Below are positions 6,221-14,727 of a stretch of 64,000 nucleotides of DNA, in pieces. A program made the position numbers and the translations under genes. Under the pieces are notes generated by a model. It did no database searches and was not told the origin of the DNA. It saw nothing but the letters and a program-made list of their open reading frames with translations. This DNA comes from Nitratireductor arenosus (GTDB lineage: Bacteria > Pseudomonadota > Alphaproteobacteria > Rhizobiales > Rhizobiaceae): NCBI RefSeq assembly GCF_009742725.1, contig NZ_WPHG01000001.1, positions 1 through 64,000 of the forward strand. The letters run 5' to 3'. Every line of letters begins with the position of its first letter. Positions within the stretch are counted from its first letter, which is position 1.

Positions 6221-7812
6221 AATCCTGCTTTGGCTATGTCCGCGTTTCCACTCAGAAACAGGGGGAGGGCGTGTCGTTGGAGGCGCAGAAGGACACCATC
6301 CTGCGCTTTGCGGCGGGCAACGAAATCGAGATCACCGCCTGGTTTGAGGAAAGGCAAACGGCAGCCAAGAGCGGCCGGCCGGTTTTCGCGACTATGCTGA
6401 GGGGGCTGCGTAGGCGCAAAGCCGACGGCGTCGTCATGCACAAGATCGACCGCAGCGCCCGCAACTTCGCGGACTGGGCCAAGATCGGAGAATTGGCGGA
6501 CGCCGGCATCGATGTCCACTTCGCTACCGAAAGCCTCGACTTTCGCTCGCGCGGCGGCCGCTTGTCCGCTGACATCCAAGCGGTTATTGCCGCCGACTAC
6601 ATCCGCAACCTGCGCGATGAAACCATCAAAGGCATCAATGGCCGCCTCAAGCAGGGCCTTTATCCGTTCTGGGCGCCGATCGGGTATTGCAACAACGGCG
6701 GCGGCAAGCCGAAAACACCGGATCCGAACAAGGCGCAACATGTGCGTCGACTGTTCGAACTCTATGCCAGTGGCCAACACTCCATTCATTCCCTGAGGAA
6801 AGAGATGGAGCGGCTCGGCCTCCGCAATTCGCGGGGCAAGCCGGTGAGCAAAACGGGCATCGAGACCATCCTCAATAACCCCTTCTACTGCGGTCTTATC
6901 CGGATCAAACGTACCGGCGCGGTCTATGAAGGTGTCCATGAACCCTTGATTTCGCCGGCGCTATTCGACCGCGTCCAGGAGATCAAGGCGAACAAGAGCG
7001 GCAAGAAGGTCACGCGGCACAATCACACCTATCGTGGCCTGTTCCGCTGTGGCAACTGCGCCGGTGCGATGATCGCGGAACGCCAAAAGGGCCACGTCTA
7101 TTATCGGTGCCACGAATCGAGTTGCCCGACCAGGTGCGTGCGCGAGGAAGCGATTGAAGAGGAAGTTCGGCAGGTCTTATCGCGCATACGACTGAGCGAT
7201 GAACACATCCGGTTCCTGACGGAGGAGATTGAAGCATGGTGCGCGAAGAACGACGGCAACGATCACGAGAAGGCCATTGCCCTGCAACTGTCTGATCTTA
7301 AGGGCCGCTTGGAGCGCCTGACGGACGCGCTCATCGATCGCCTCATTGAGAAGGAGGTCTTTGATCGCCGAAACCAGGCTTTGTTGATCGAGAAAGCCAA
7401 GCTGGAAGAAGCAGCACGTGAGATAGCCGACAAGCGACACGACCCGGGTCAGGTCCGACAATTCCTCGAACTGATAAAAAACCTTGCCGTGACTTATCTT
7501 TTCGCCGAACCAGCCGAAAAGCGAGAAATCGTTGAGATCGCCACCTCGAACCGGCGCGTTTCGCTAAAAGACGTCTATCTAGAGCCGGCAAATTGGCTGG
7601 CCACGGCCGAGCAGGCCATCGTCGTCCTTTGTGGTGCCCCAGACCGAGCCACTTCTCGAAGCGGGCACGACGTTCGAAATGAGCAACTGAGTCGCCTCGC
7701 GGAATGCGCGAGATCGGTGGATGAGCTGGGCGGCTTGTCTGAAGCCAACGCATCCAAGGACGATTATGCAGGACACTCGGTACTGTCCAGGTTCGGAGAG
7801 CACGAACCGTAG
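6217..7812 (+). CDS. large serine recombinase
   Basis: Encodes 531 aa. Residues 5-150 are a resolvase-type catalytic domain: YVRVST with nucleophile Ser11, the SLEAQ motif, and DRSARN (arginines of the active site). A recombinase domain follows (residues about 160-260, with GYC, NPFYCGLI). After it comes a zinc ribbon (about 275-305, CGNC and a later Cys pair) and a charged coiled-coil segment (about 330-420). The full order of a large serine integrase/transposase is present and no frameshift is seen. It catalyses site-specific DNA exchange via a phosphoserine intermediate. It is coupled to a 54-aa gene upstream and diverges from the XRE/RuvC-like operon. It may drive a separate nested element inside the tRNA-Phe island. 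Confidence 0.92.
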   Translation: MKSCFGYVRVSTQKQGEGVSLEAQKDTILRFAAGNEIEITAWFEERQTAAKSGRPVFATMLRGLRRRKADGVVMHKIDRSARNFADWAKIGELADAGIDVHFATESLDFRSRGGRLSADIQAVIAADYIRNLRDETIKGINGRLKQGLYPFWAPIGYCNNGGGKPKTPDPNKAQHVRRLFELYASGQHSIHSLRKEMERLGLRNSRGKPVSKTGIETILNNPFYCGLIRIKRTGAVYEGVHEPLISPALFDRVQEIKANKSGKKVTRHNHTYRGLFRCGNCAGAMIAERQKGHVYYRCHESSCPTRCVREEAIEEEVRQVLSRIRLSDEHIRFLTEEIEAWCAKNDGNDHEKAIALQLSDLKGRLERLTDALIDRLIEKEVFDRRNQALLIEKAKLEEAAREIADKRHDPGQVRQFLELIKNLAVTYLFAEPAEKREIVEIATSNRRVSLKDVYLEPANWLATAEQAIVVLCGAPDRATSRSGHDVRNEQLSRLAECARSVDELGGLSEANASKDDYAGHSVLSRFGEHEP

Positions 7813-8128
7813 AATTGTTCGTGACCCGCTCGCCGCCCGCACCTGAAAACCGGAGCATATCGGAGAGCTTACCCGTTTGACTGGGTACAGATCAGAACCC
7901 GATGATTCGCGCTCTTCCAGTCGTGTTCAATATGCCAGGAATGCCTGACCGTGGCGGGAATGGTCGGCGAAATCGAAACTGGTGCCGTCTAGGATCATCC
8001 TGCCGAAAGAGCGATCATGTCGGTGGTCGCGCAACGTCTGAGGCAAGCCCCATATCGCCTCTTACCCTCGTTCCTTCAACGTCTCGCTCGAATGGTCGAG
8101 CGGGACGCAGAGAGAAGGAGTTCTTTCG
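7813..8128. other. intergenic stretch without a recognisable gene
   Basis: No convincing coding sequence. A perfect 7-bp stem with ATGG loop (8085-8102, extendable to about 10 bp by G-U and A-T pairs) lies just before the GAAGGAG ribosome-binding site of the DUF932 gene and could be a regulatory hairpin. The rest shows no clear feature; it may contain remnants of an insertion. Confidence 0.4.
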
Positions 8129-8845
8129 ATGACATTGATATTGCATGCTGGCGCGACGGAAGTCGCCTACGATGAACTGCTGGCGGTGGCCACGCCGCCC
8201 CGCACACTGTCACACGTGCCGGTCGCGCACCACGAGATCGTGGAGCTGATGCGATACAGCCTCGGATTCTACGGCCACGAAATCGTCGAGGAGCATCACG
8301 CCGTCACCGAAGACGGCGCCCGCTACTTCGGCCTGTTGTCGCTCCGCAGTCCCGATGGGGAATACGCCGACACACTCGGCCTGCGGAACAGCCACGACAA
8401 GAAGTTCCCGATCGGCATCGCCTTCGGCAGCCGCGTCTTCGTTTGCGACAATCTGGCCTTCCAGGCCGATCACGTCATCAAGCGCAAGCACACGGCCAAT
8501 GCCAAGCGGGAGCTCCCCGGCCTCGTCGCCGAGGTGGTGGAGCCGCTTAACACTGAACGCCGGCAGCAGGCAGAGCGCTTTCTGCGCTACCGCAAGACGG
8601 CGCTTGCCGACGAAATGGCTGATCACGCGATCTTGTCACTCTACCGGTCGGGCGTCATCAACATCCAGCGCGTCCCCAACGTGATGGAGCAATGGCAGAC
8701 GCCGGCGCATGACTGGGGCGACAAAACGCCTTGGAGGCTCTTCAATGCTGTGACGTTCTCGCTCACCGGCCGGGTGGCCGAGAATCCGGCCATGACCACG
8801 GTGCTCCATCGAGTCATCGACGGCTTATGCAAGCGGGTGCGTTGA
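8129..8845 (+). CDS. DUF932 family protein
   Basis: Encodes 238 aa. The block LRNSHDKKFPIGIAFGSRVFVCDNLAF is the core signature of DUF932, proteins common on plasmids, phages and integrative elements; some are annotated as phage/plasmid-like protein (TIGR03299). Biochemical function is unknown. GAAGGAG precedes the ATG at good spacing. The next gene starts one base after its stop, so the three small genes 8129-9230 form one operon ending at the terminator at 9229-9252. Confidence 0.85.
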   Translation: MTLILHAGATEVAYDELLAVATPPRTLSHVPVAHHEIVELMRYSLGFYGHEIVEEHHAVTEDGARYFGLLSLRSPDGEYADTLGLRNSHDKKFPIGIAFGSRVFVCDNLAFQADHVIKRKHTANAKRELPGLVAEVVEPLNTERRQQAERFLRYRKTALADEMADHAILSLYRSGVINIQRVPNVMEQWQTPAHDWGDKTPWRLFNAVTFSLTGRVAENPAMTTVLHRVIDGLCKRVR

Positions 8846-8846
8846 C

Positions 8847-9020
8847 GTGGACGACGTCGATCTCACCGCTCGCATTGTCGAGTTGGAGGAATTGATCCTC
8901 CAACTCGACAGCCCCTTCGCCGATCTTGATGCCGCACGTCGCAAGGGATATCTGCGGCGCGACATGCCCCGGCTCCGCGCCGAAGCAGATCGCATCCGGC
9001 AGACGCGACAGGAGCAGTAG
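8847..9020 (+). CDS. 57-aa helical protein (GTG start)
   Basis: GTG start at 8847, one base after the DUF932 stop. The product is charged and predicted helical throughout (VDDVDLTARIVELEELILQ..., rich in Glu, Arg, Leu), suggesting a small coiled-coil protein. Its stop codon is TAG at 9018-9020, and the same reading frame stays open immediately behind it to 9230. No family recognised. Confidence 0.55.
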   Translation: MDDVDLTARIVELEELILQLDSPFADLDAARRKGYLRRDMPRLRAEADRIRQTRQEQ

Positions 9021-9230
9021 CTGATCCGGAACTTCAAACGCCGCTATGCGCTCGTCGGACTTACGGTCGACCCTACTGCGAAAGGCTGGCAGTTCTTTGG
9101 ATTCGGCCACAAAAAGAAGGAGGATGTCTGGTCGCGCCCTTGCTCCAACATCGCACCTGTCACCTTGAAGGTAGCTTGGCAGCTCTGGAAAGAGGTGGAG
9201 CGCCGAGACGTGCCAAAGGATGTCAACTAG
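9021..9230 (+). CDS. 69-aa protein with apparent CTG start directly after an amber stop
   Basis: The frame directly after the TAG at 9018-9020 encodes a coherent basic protein (LIRNFKRRYALVGLTVD... then FGFGHKKKEDVWSRPCS ... VAWQLWKEVERR). There is no ATG, GTG or TTG in its first 50 codons. A good Shine-Dalgarno AGGAG at 9010-9014 lies six bases before the CTG at 9021, making a CTG start the simplest reading. Read-through of the TAG into one 127-aa fusion protein is the alternative. The frame ends in a TAG that is itself the first base pair region of an intrinsic terminator, which supports real expression. No family recognised. Confidence 0.5.
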   Translation: MIRNFKRRYALVGLTVDPTAKGWQFFGFGHKKKEDVWSRPCSNIAPVTLKVAWQLWKEVERRDVPKDVN

Positions 9231-9252
9231 CCCCTCATACGAGGGGCTTTCT
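9229..9252 (+). terminator. rho-independent terminator
   Basis: Perfect 8-bp stem AGCCCCTC (9229-9236) / GAGGGGCT (9241-9248) with a 4-base loop, followed by TTCTTT. It overlaps the stop codon of the 69-aa gene and closes the DUF932 operon. Confidence 0.8.
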
Positions 9253-9381
9253 TTCGGGTGCCTGTCAAATCCGTGCGCCAGAAATAAAGATCAAAGGCTG
9301 TCGCCCGCCAAGGGCAGATGGATCAAGACGGACACGCGGTGAGGTCTACGCTGAGAAGCGCTCGTGCCGCAGAGTAGGTCG

Positions 9382-10557
9382 ATGTCTGCCGCCAACAACC
9401 CTGTGACAATCCTAGGGACGACCGTGGGGCGGCGACCATATCGCCGCTTCGGCATTCATCTGTCCGACCGCCTGTTCCACCAATACATAATCGGTCAGAC
9501 CGGAACCGGAAAATCGACCCTGATGCTCAATATGATGCGTCAGGACATCGCGGTCGGCCAGGGATTCTGCGTGATCGACCCGCACGGCGATCTCGCGCAG
9601 GAGGTGGTCGGAATAGCGAAGGACGATGCCGTCTACTGGGACGCCGCCGGCCCAGCCTGCTCTGTCGGGTACAATCCGATGACCTTTGTCGCAGAGCAGT
9701 ATCGGCCTCTTGTCGCGTCAGGCCTCATAGACACGTTGAAAAAGCAATGGGCGGACGCCTGGGGCGCTCGAATGGAACACCTGCTTCGCCACGCCCTCTT
9801 GGCGCTCCTATCTCGGCCCCGTTCGAACCTACAAGACATCATCCCAATGTTTCTGCAGGCGAGTTTTCGAAAGGAGGTCCTAGCGGAGGTATCCGATGAG
9901 CAGGTGCGACGATTCTGGACGGCCGAGTTCCCAAAAATGAACTACAAGACCGCCGCCGACGGCGTGGCGCCGATCGCCAACAAGCTCGGCGCCTTCTTGG
10001 CTCATCCGGCAGTCCGAAAGGCCGTATGCGAGCCGGAACAGCCTCTCCGTTTCCGGGAATTGATGGACCAGGGTAGAACCCTTGTGGTGAACTTGGCCAA
10101 AGGCCGGCTTGGGGCCGGTGTCGCCAACATTCTCGGCGGCTTGATTGTGTCCTCGCTCGGCCTAGCCGCGTACAGCCGGCAAAGCCAGCCGATAGAAGAG
10201 CGCAAGCCGTATTTCCTCTACATCGATGAATTCCACTCGTTCACGACGACCGCCTTTACCGAAATGCTTTCCGAGTTGCGAAAGTACGGCCTGGGGCTCG
10301 TGCTCAGCCATCAGCATACCTCACAGCTCGACAGCGGCGTGCTCGATGCGATTTTGGGGAATGTGGGGACATTGTTGGCGTTTCGTGTGGGAGCGAACGA
10401 TGGCACAATCCTAGCGAAACAGTTGGCAAGCGATGTGCCAGAGCCGCCCGATCTGGTGAGCCTGCCCAACCATGAGATGTACCTGAAGGTGATGATCGCC
10501 GGGACGCAGAGCAAGGCCTTCTCGGCCGGCACAATCAATTACGACATGTCCCAATAG
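9382..10557 (+). CDS. VirD4/TraD-like coupling ATPase
   Basis: About 391 aa from the ATG at 9382; a GTG at 9364 would add six residues, and neither has a strong ribosome-binding site. Walker A is GQTGTGKST (about residues 38-46) and Walker B FLYIDEFHSF (about 280). The C-terminal half has the pattern of the TraM-recognition/TraD domain (ELRKYGLGLVLSHQHTSQL). The family moves conjugative DNA into type IV secretion channels or acts as related hexameric DNA pumps. This copy lacks obvious N-terminal membrane helices and has no relaxase or mating-pair gene within the window. It could serve a mobilisable element, or have another DNA-handling role. Confidence 0.8.
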   Translation: MSAANNPVTILGTTVGRRPYRRFGIHLSDRLFHQYIIGQTGTGKSTLMLNMMRQDIAVGQGFCVIDPHGDLAQEVVGIAKDDAVYWDAAGPACSVGYNPMTFVAEQYRPLVASGLIDTLKKQWADAWGARMEHLLRHALLALLSRPRSNLQDIIPMFLQASFRKEVLAEVSDEQVRRFWTAEFPKMNYKTAADGVAPIANKLGAFLAHPAVRKAVCEPEQPLRFRELMDQGRTLVVNLAKGRLGAGVANILGGLIVSSLGLAAYSRQSQPIEERKPYFLYIDEFHSFTTTAFTEMLSELRKYGLGLVLSHQHTSQLDSGVLDAILGNVGTLLAFRVGANDGTILAKQLASDVPEPPDLVSLPNHEMYLKVMIAGTQSKAFSAGTINYDMSQ

Positions 10558-10919
10558 GACCCATGTCGACACACTTATCGAAGTCGGCATTAAAAAATGA
10601 CAATGACAATGGGTCTAGCCAAATCCCACCGTAGAAGTTCAATCTGAAGAATCAGCATCTCAACGATCATCGAGATGCCGCCTAAACAACTTTCAGCGGA
10701 ACCACTATAATTGAGCATTGACGCTGCCACGCTCAAAGGCGATTATTTCAGATATCGAGGAAGGCAGTGTTCGCGAAGTTGATGACTATGCGACAGCTTT
10801 TTTGACGTCGACACGAAGCCCAACCAGAGGCGGGTTGGGACCTTTTATACCAACCGTCTAACTTCCATTTCTGGGCGGAAAACGCCTCAGCGCCAGCTTG
10901 CCAAAAGTGCGCGTGGAAA
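10558..10919. other. intergenic stretch without a recognisable gene
   Basis: Lower GC than the flanking core genome. A possible 47-codon frame starts at a TTG (10718) and ends near 10861, but it has no good ribosome-binding site and no recognisable product. Nothing else supportable was seen. Confidence 0.4.
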
Positions 10920-11645
10920 TCAAGACGGCGATTTAGTCTTGATTTTGCTTCCTGCAATATCAACTATGTCCTCGTACAACTTCTCTATATCGCATAATTT
11001 TTTATGCGTTTCCATATCAAGGTCACAATACTTTCTGCCTGGACCTTTTACATTAGACGCCTTGTGTCTTATCGGCCCGTACTGAATATTTTGAACATCG
11101 GTAATACAACGACTAATGTTCCATCCGAGAAATTCTTCGCACACTTCTCGTATGAATTCAGTTTTCTGACGAAAAAAATCCTCGTATACAACTACAAACA
11201 CCCTGTCAGGAAATCTGCTTAACAACTCAATCAACGCATCTGCGTAGCGCTTGAATGCTTCAGAAAATACCTCCTCTCTCCTTCCTTCGCTAATACCAAG
11301 TTCTGGAAACTGAAGCATGCTCGTTTTTGGAAAAATTCTGTATCTTTCTAAAATAGATGAATAAACATCCAGCGGATCCCTCAAGATCCAGACTACCGCC
11401 GAGTCTTCATAGAAAGAGAGCACCCTATCGGCAAACGGTGCCAGTCGAGGCACTTTCCATGCGTCATATCTTAGGAACTCAGATATATCATTGCTATTTT
11501 CAAATGCAGCGGTGGGTGATTGCACGGCCCATACCGGGTCATCCAGCAATACCTTCTTGCATGCGTAGCACGCTAGATTTGAGACGACGCTTGTTCCAGA
11601 TCGATGCATTCCCGTGAAAAGTGATTTTCTATTAGCTAAACGCAC
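10920..11645 (-). CDS. sulfotransferase-family protein
   Basis: Encodes 241 aa from a GTG at 11645. It has the two cofactor motifs of PAPS-dependent sulfotransferases: a 5'-phosphosulfate loop FTGMHRSGTSVV (residues 10-21), and the 3'-phosphate segment ILRDPLDVYSS (87-97). Family members transfer sulfate from PAPS to sugars, lipids, proteins or small molecules. It overlaps the upstream 500-aa gene by 10 nt and is the last gene of a five-gene operon read leftwards. Its base composition is clearly more AT-rich than the core genome. The acceptor cannot be predicted. A generic P-loop kinase-like fold is the main alternative. Confidence 0.75.
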   Translation of the reverse strand: MRLANRKSLFTGMHRSGTSVVSNLACYACKKVLLDDPVWAVQSPTAAFENSNDISEFLRYDAWKVPRLAPFADRVLSFYEDSAVVWILRDPLDVYSSILERYRIFPKTSMLQFPELGISEGRREEVFSEAFKRYADALIELLSRFPDRVFVVVYEDFFRQKTEFIREVCEEFLGWNISRCITDVQNIQYGPIRHKASNVKGPGRKYCDLDMETHKKLCDIEKLYEDIVDIAGSKIKTKSPS

Positions 11646-13138
11646 TTCATTTTTCTTTCGTCTCTGATGCGCGTTTGAATGGTTTCGCTATTCCTGTGTA
11701 TAAAATTCTCGAATCCCCGTTTCCCACAAAGCAACGGTAATGCGGCTATTGTTGCGCGGCAGCTGGAGTCGGATACAAGCGAGACAGCACTCGTAGCAAT
11801 GAGAAAGAGCTCACTGTAGAAATACCTGATATCAGAAAGAAACCGTTCTCTATCAAGTTTGTCGGCCGATCGGAATTTCTTCTCAATGGTCTCTATGTCT
11901 GCCTCGGATGCCCCTTTATAGCCCGGTCCTAATCCGGTTCTAATAAGAAATAATTGCCAACATTCCAGATCCTCAAACAATCGGATGCTGAAGTCGTCGA
12001 TGACAGAAAGATCGGCCCTGCGTCCTGTGTGATAGCTCTTGGCGATCGTAGTCAGGCTAACATGGCGATCAAGTAGTCGACGGTAGGGGTGCTGTGAGAA
12101 GTGGCCCGCAGTAGCGGCGACCGCAGCACCGACAAGTCTCTTTGCGCAGCGTTGGCTCCAAGCCCACCGTTCGTCGGTTGGGACGTTCAGCTGGGAGAGT
12201 TCACGTGCTGCTGCAAAAATCCATGGATCAAATGACAGACCAACTTCGGAGAGATATTCACCGAGAAACCCCGGCTCGTATTCGTCGATCAGAAAGAAGC
12301 TTGTTTCACCTGACGCGGCGGTGATGCGAGCCGGGTATTTCCAAAAAAGTGATCTCACTATGGATACGCATTTAGGTGCGGCTCCTTGTCGGCTAGAGTC
12401 TGTTTCTTCCAGAAACCACGGCATGTGCCCAAGGACCAGCCCCCTGAGTTTGGATACTAGGGCGTCGAGTGGTCCGGCGAGACTACAACTGGTAATATCT
12501 TCGACCCGCAGCTCAGTTCCCCCGGACGCAGAAGAGTCGGAAACCACCCGTGCGGCGCCGCCCGAAAACCTAACTCTGTCATACTTTCTGTCGCCAACCA
12601 CTATCGCACCTCCCTGGCGGAAGGTGATCTCGTCGGTTTCCCTAGCCGTCGCCTCGTTTTCAAGTTGGCGAAATAGTTCTTTAGTGAGGTTGCCATCCAA
12701 CGTCCGTGACGTACGTGTGATGACTTGGCAGCTTACCCCGAGCTGGGCGAAGCAGCCTTGTGCAAACGCCGCAGTAGCTGGAACCCCCCTTGCGGCAAAT
12801 TCCTTTGCATCGTCGACGATCTCGCGAAATCGCGGAAAGAATGGCTCGCTCAGGAAAATGCCGGCTTCCAATTGCTCTAGAAGGCCACGCAGGTTTTCAG
12901 TTCCAATTAGCCTTCGGACGGGAACGACCTCTTGCCGAACCAATCCGTCAGGACTGCGTGAGAACTTCCCAGGAATCGCTAGTGCCTGCCGGTAATCGTA
13001 CCGATCGATTCTGACATCGTCGGTTCTGCGGTCAGTTTCATCGACTTCGGCGACAACTGATTGGCCTGCTCCAGCCAAAATCGCACTGGCAGTAAAATCA
13101 ACGGCGTCAAAACCAGCTGTTCCTACAAAAAATGTCAT
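11636..13138 (-). CDS. 500-aa protein of unknown family
   Basis: Encodes 500 aa. I do not recognise a family. The N-terminus (FFVGTAGFDAVDFTASAILAGAGQ) looks like a small beta-alpha unit with Gly-rich turns. The middle carries REIVDDAKEFAARGVPATAAFAQGCFAQLG, reminiscent of regulatory phosphatase/actin-like folds but not diagnostic. The second half is alpha-helical, with several buried Trp and Phe. No transmembrane helix or signal peptide is seen. It overlaps the preceding gene by 4 nt (ATGA type) and the sulfotransferase gene by 10 nt, so it is almost certainly made together with them. As the largest product it may be the core or scaffold of the operon's system (inference). Confidence 0.6.
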   Translation of the reverse strand: MTFFVGTAGFDAVDFTASAILAGAGQSVVAEVDETDRRTDDVRIDRYDYRQALAIPGKFSRSPDGLVRQEVVPVRRLIGTENLRGLLEQLEAGIFLSEPFFPRFREIVDDAKEFAARGVPATAAFAQGCFAQLGVSCQVITRTSRTLDGNLTKELFRQLENEATARETDEITFRQGGAIVVGDRKYDRVRFSGGAARVVSDSSASGGTELRVEDITSCSLAGPLDALVSKLRGLVLGHMPWFLEETDSSRQGAAPKCVSIVRSLFWKYPARITAASGETSFFLIDEYEPGFLGEYLSEVGLSFDPWIFAAARELSQLNVPTDERWAWSQRCAKRLVGAAVAATAGHFSQHPYRRLLDRHVSLTTIAKSYHTGRRADLSVIDDFSIRLFEDLECWQLFLIRTGLGPGYKGASEADIETIEKKFRSADKLDRERFLSDIRYFYSELFLIATSAVSLVSDSSCRATIAALPLLCGKRGFENFIHRNSETIQTRIRDERKMKCV

Positions 13139-13995
13139 TCTTTATAACCGTTCTCCAGTTCCTCCATGAACAGCCGGAGTTTTGCGACCGCTTCTGATTG
13201 GGTCTGAGGATATGTGTGGAACATCGATGTCCAGCGTTCAATTTCGTTTGCGACGTGCTCTGGATCAGTAATCTTCCAACCACCCCGTACTTTGTGGCGT
13301 GGAGTAGCCCTAGTGCCGATCAGAACGGTATCGTCAAAAATGTGGGGCAAATGAAGGAAGCCGGGGTCGAAACATCTAATTCGTGGGCCTTTTTCACCAG
13401 ATTGCCCAAACAGCCGCTTCATTGAGCCCTTCATTTCAGAAATCAGCTTCTTCCATTCAGTTTTACCAGAAACATACTCACTCAGATTATCGCTGTAGCG
13501 CTCGAAATTGTTCCGCAATATGATCTCACATTTTTGAAGGCGGTCACCGCCCTCTATGCGTTCCTTAAGTGTTGTAGTAAAATCCGGTTCAATATCGCTA
13601 TCCGCATTTGATCTAGACAGCCACCAGTTAGGTTCCAGAAAGGTCGGGCCGACAACTGTTACCCGCAGCGTCCTAGAAGTCTGAAGCTCTCTTCCACAGG
13701 TGCTAAAAAATTCCTCATGAGTTTGGATTCTATGGACACCAGCTTTGGTCTTTTCCTGTTCACCTTCCGCATAGACTGCGCTAAGGCCACCGAAAATTAC
13801 CTCAGGATCTAATCCGAGTTCCTTGCAGATCGCCTGAATGGATGATGCCATCTCCGAAGGCGTTACTTCCGCTTGCGGCAAAAAATTAGCCTCAGTCGGG
13901 AAAGCTGCACTAAACGCTCTCGACATCAACTCTGTACTCGGCAACTCAGAGAGCAGCCGTGCAGTCAGGTTGATATCGTTATGCGTAGAATTCAT
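13135..13995 (-). CDS. 286-aa protein with faint PLD-like motif
   Basis: Encodes 286 aa. The N-terminal third is helical (LARLLSEL..., SSIQAICKELGLD). The central part has an alternating strand pattern (RTLRVTVVGPTFLEPNWW, KCEIILRNN). Near residues 215-228 the segment HLPHIFDDTVLIGT resembles the end of an HxK(x)4D(x)6G phospholipase D motif, with Pro in place of the Lys. If the fold is PLD-like, the active site is degenerate or non-canonical. It overlaps the hydrolase gene by 17 nt and the 500-aa gene by 4 nt. Unknown function; the PLD link is a weak visual inference. Confidence 0.5.
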   Translation of the reverse strand: MNSTHNDINLTARLLSELPSTELMSRAFSAAFPTEANFLPQAEVTPSEMASSIQAICKELGLDPEVIFGGLSAVYAEGEQEKTKAGVHRIQTHEEFFSTCGRELQTSRTLRVTVVGPTFLEPNWWLSRSNADSDIEPDFTTTLKERIEGGDRLQKCEIILRNNFERYSDNLSEYVSGKTEWKKLISEMKGSMKRLFGQSGEKGPRIRCFDPGFLHLPHIFDDTVLIGTRATPRHKVRGGWKITDPEHVANEIERWTSMFHTYPQTQSEAVAKLRLFMEELENGYKE

Positions 13996-14716
13996 CTAAG
14001 ATAGCGAGATAAGGAATAATTTCATGCATTCCATGTCCGGCACCGGCTACCGATTGAACAACGGTGTTCCTACAACCAATCAGACGCTCAATGGTTGCCG
14101 CTGAATTCCTCTCAAAGACTTCAGGATCGAACGTGTCGTCCTCAGTTCCAAATCCAATAAAGACTTTGCCGGACCAATTGGCAGCTAGGTCGAATAGTGG
14201 CTCACCGCGCGCTGCCATTTCCCACTCGTTCATAGCCCCAACCCGATAAGTGTGTGGCCGACTTTCAATTACATCCTTTAGATGAGGCAAAAGCTCTTCG
14301 CGAATTCCAGCATCAGGCTCGGTCGCATAGTTCAGAATAGGGGCCAGCAACAGAATCTTTGAAATGTGTTTCTGATGTTTTTTGCGCATGGCATTTAGCA
14401 AATGAAATGCCCCGAACGAATGTGCAATTACTCGAATGCCATCTGTGGAGGAGTCCATTTTTTGATCTGCGATCCAATCGAATAATTCGACGAGAGCGGT
14501 CGCGGTTCCAATAAGTGTGTGCTCGCCACTACTGTCGTAGGTTCCAGGGTATTGTGGAGCAATCACTGTGTAGCCGTTGCCAAGTCCGGAGAGTACTGCA
14601 GGCAACGGACCGATTGCACCGGGAAACCCGTTCAAGAAAACCACCACGCCATTTGACGGTGATTTATCTACGTCGAACGAATCGACAACCATTCCATTCA
14701 AGACGGTGCGTGACAT
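13979..14716 (-). CDS. alpha/beta hydrolase
   Basis: Encodes 245 aa with the features of a small soluble alpha/beta hydrolase. These are an early strand and oxyanion loop VVVFLNGFPG (residues 24-33), the nucleophile elbow VIAHSFGA with Ser100, an acid-loop region FGTEDDTFD (190-198), and the catalytic His in AGAGHGMHE (His228). There is no signal peptide. Typical substrates are esters or amides, but the family is too broad to predict one. It starts 11 nt after the membrane coiled-coil gene and overlaps the next gene by 17 nt, placing it firmly inside the five-gene operon. Confidence 0.8.
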   Translation of the reverse strand: MSRTVLNGMVVDSFDVDKSPSNGVVVFLNGFPGAIGPLPAVLSGLGNGYTVIAPQYPGTYDSSGEHTLIGTATALVELFDWIADQKMDSSTDGIRVIAHSFGAFHLLNAMRKKHQKHISKILLLAPILNYATEPDAGIREELLPHLKDVIESRPHTYRVGAMNEWEMAARGEPLFDLAANWSGKVFIGFGTEDDTFDPEVFERNSAATIERLIGCRNTVVQSVAGAGHGMHEIIPYLAILDEFYA

Positions 14717-14727
14717 ATGCGACCCCT

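Noticed and set aside
10718-10861. possible short gene with TTG start
   Set aside because: No ribosome-binding site, no recognisable product and no conserved context.
12321-12995. 224-codon plus-strand frame inside the 500-aa gene
   Set aside because: It is antisense to a tightly coupled operon gene and has no ribosome-binding site or domain resemblance.
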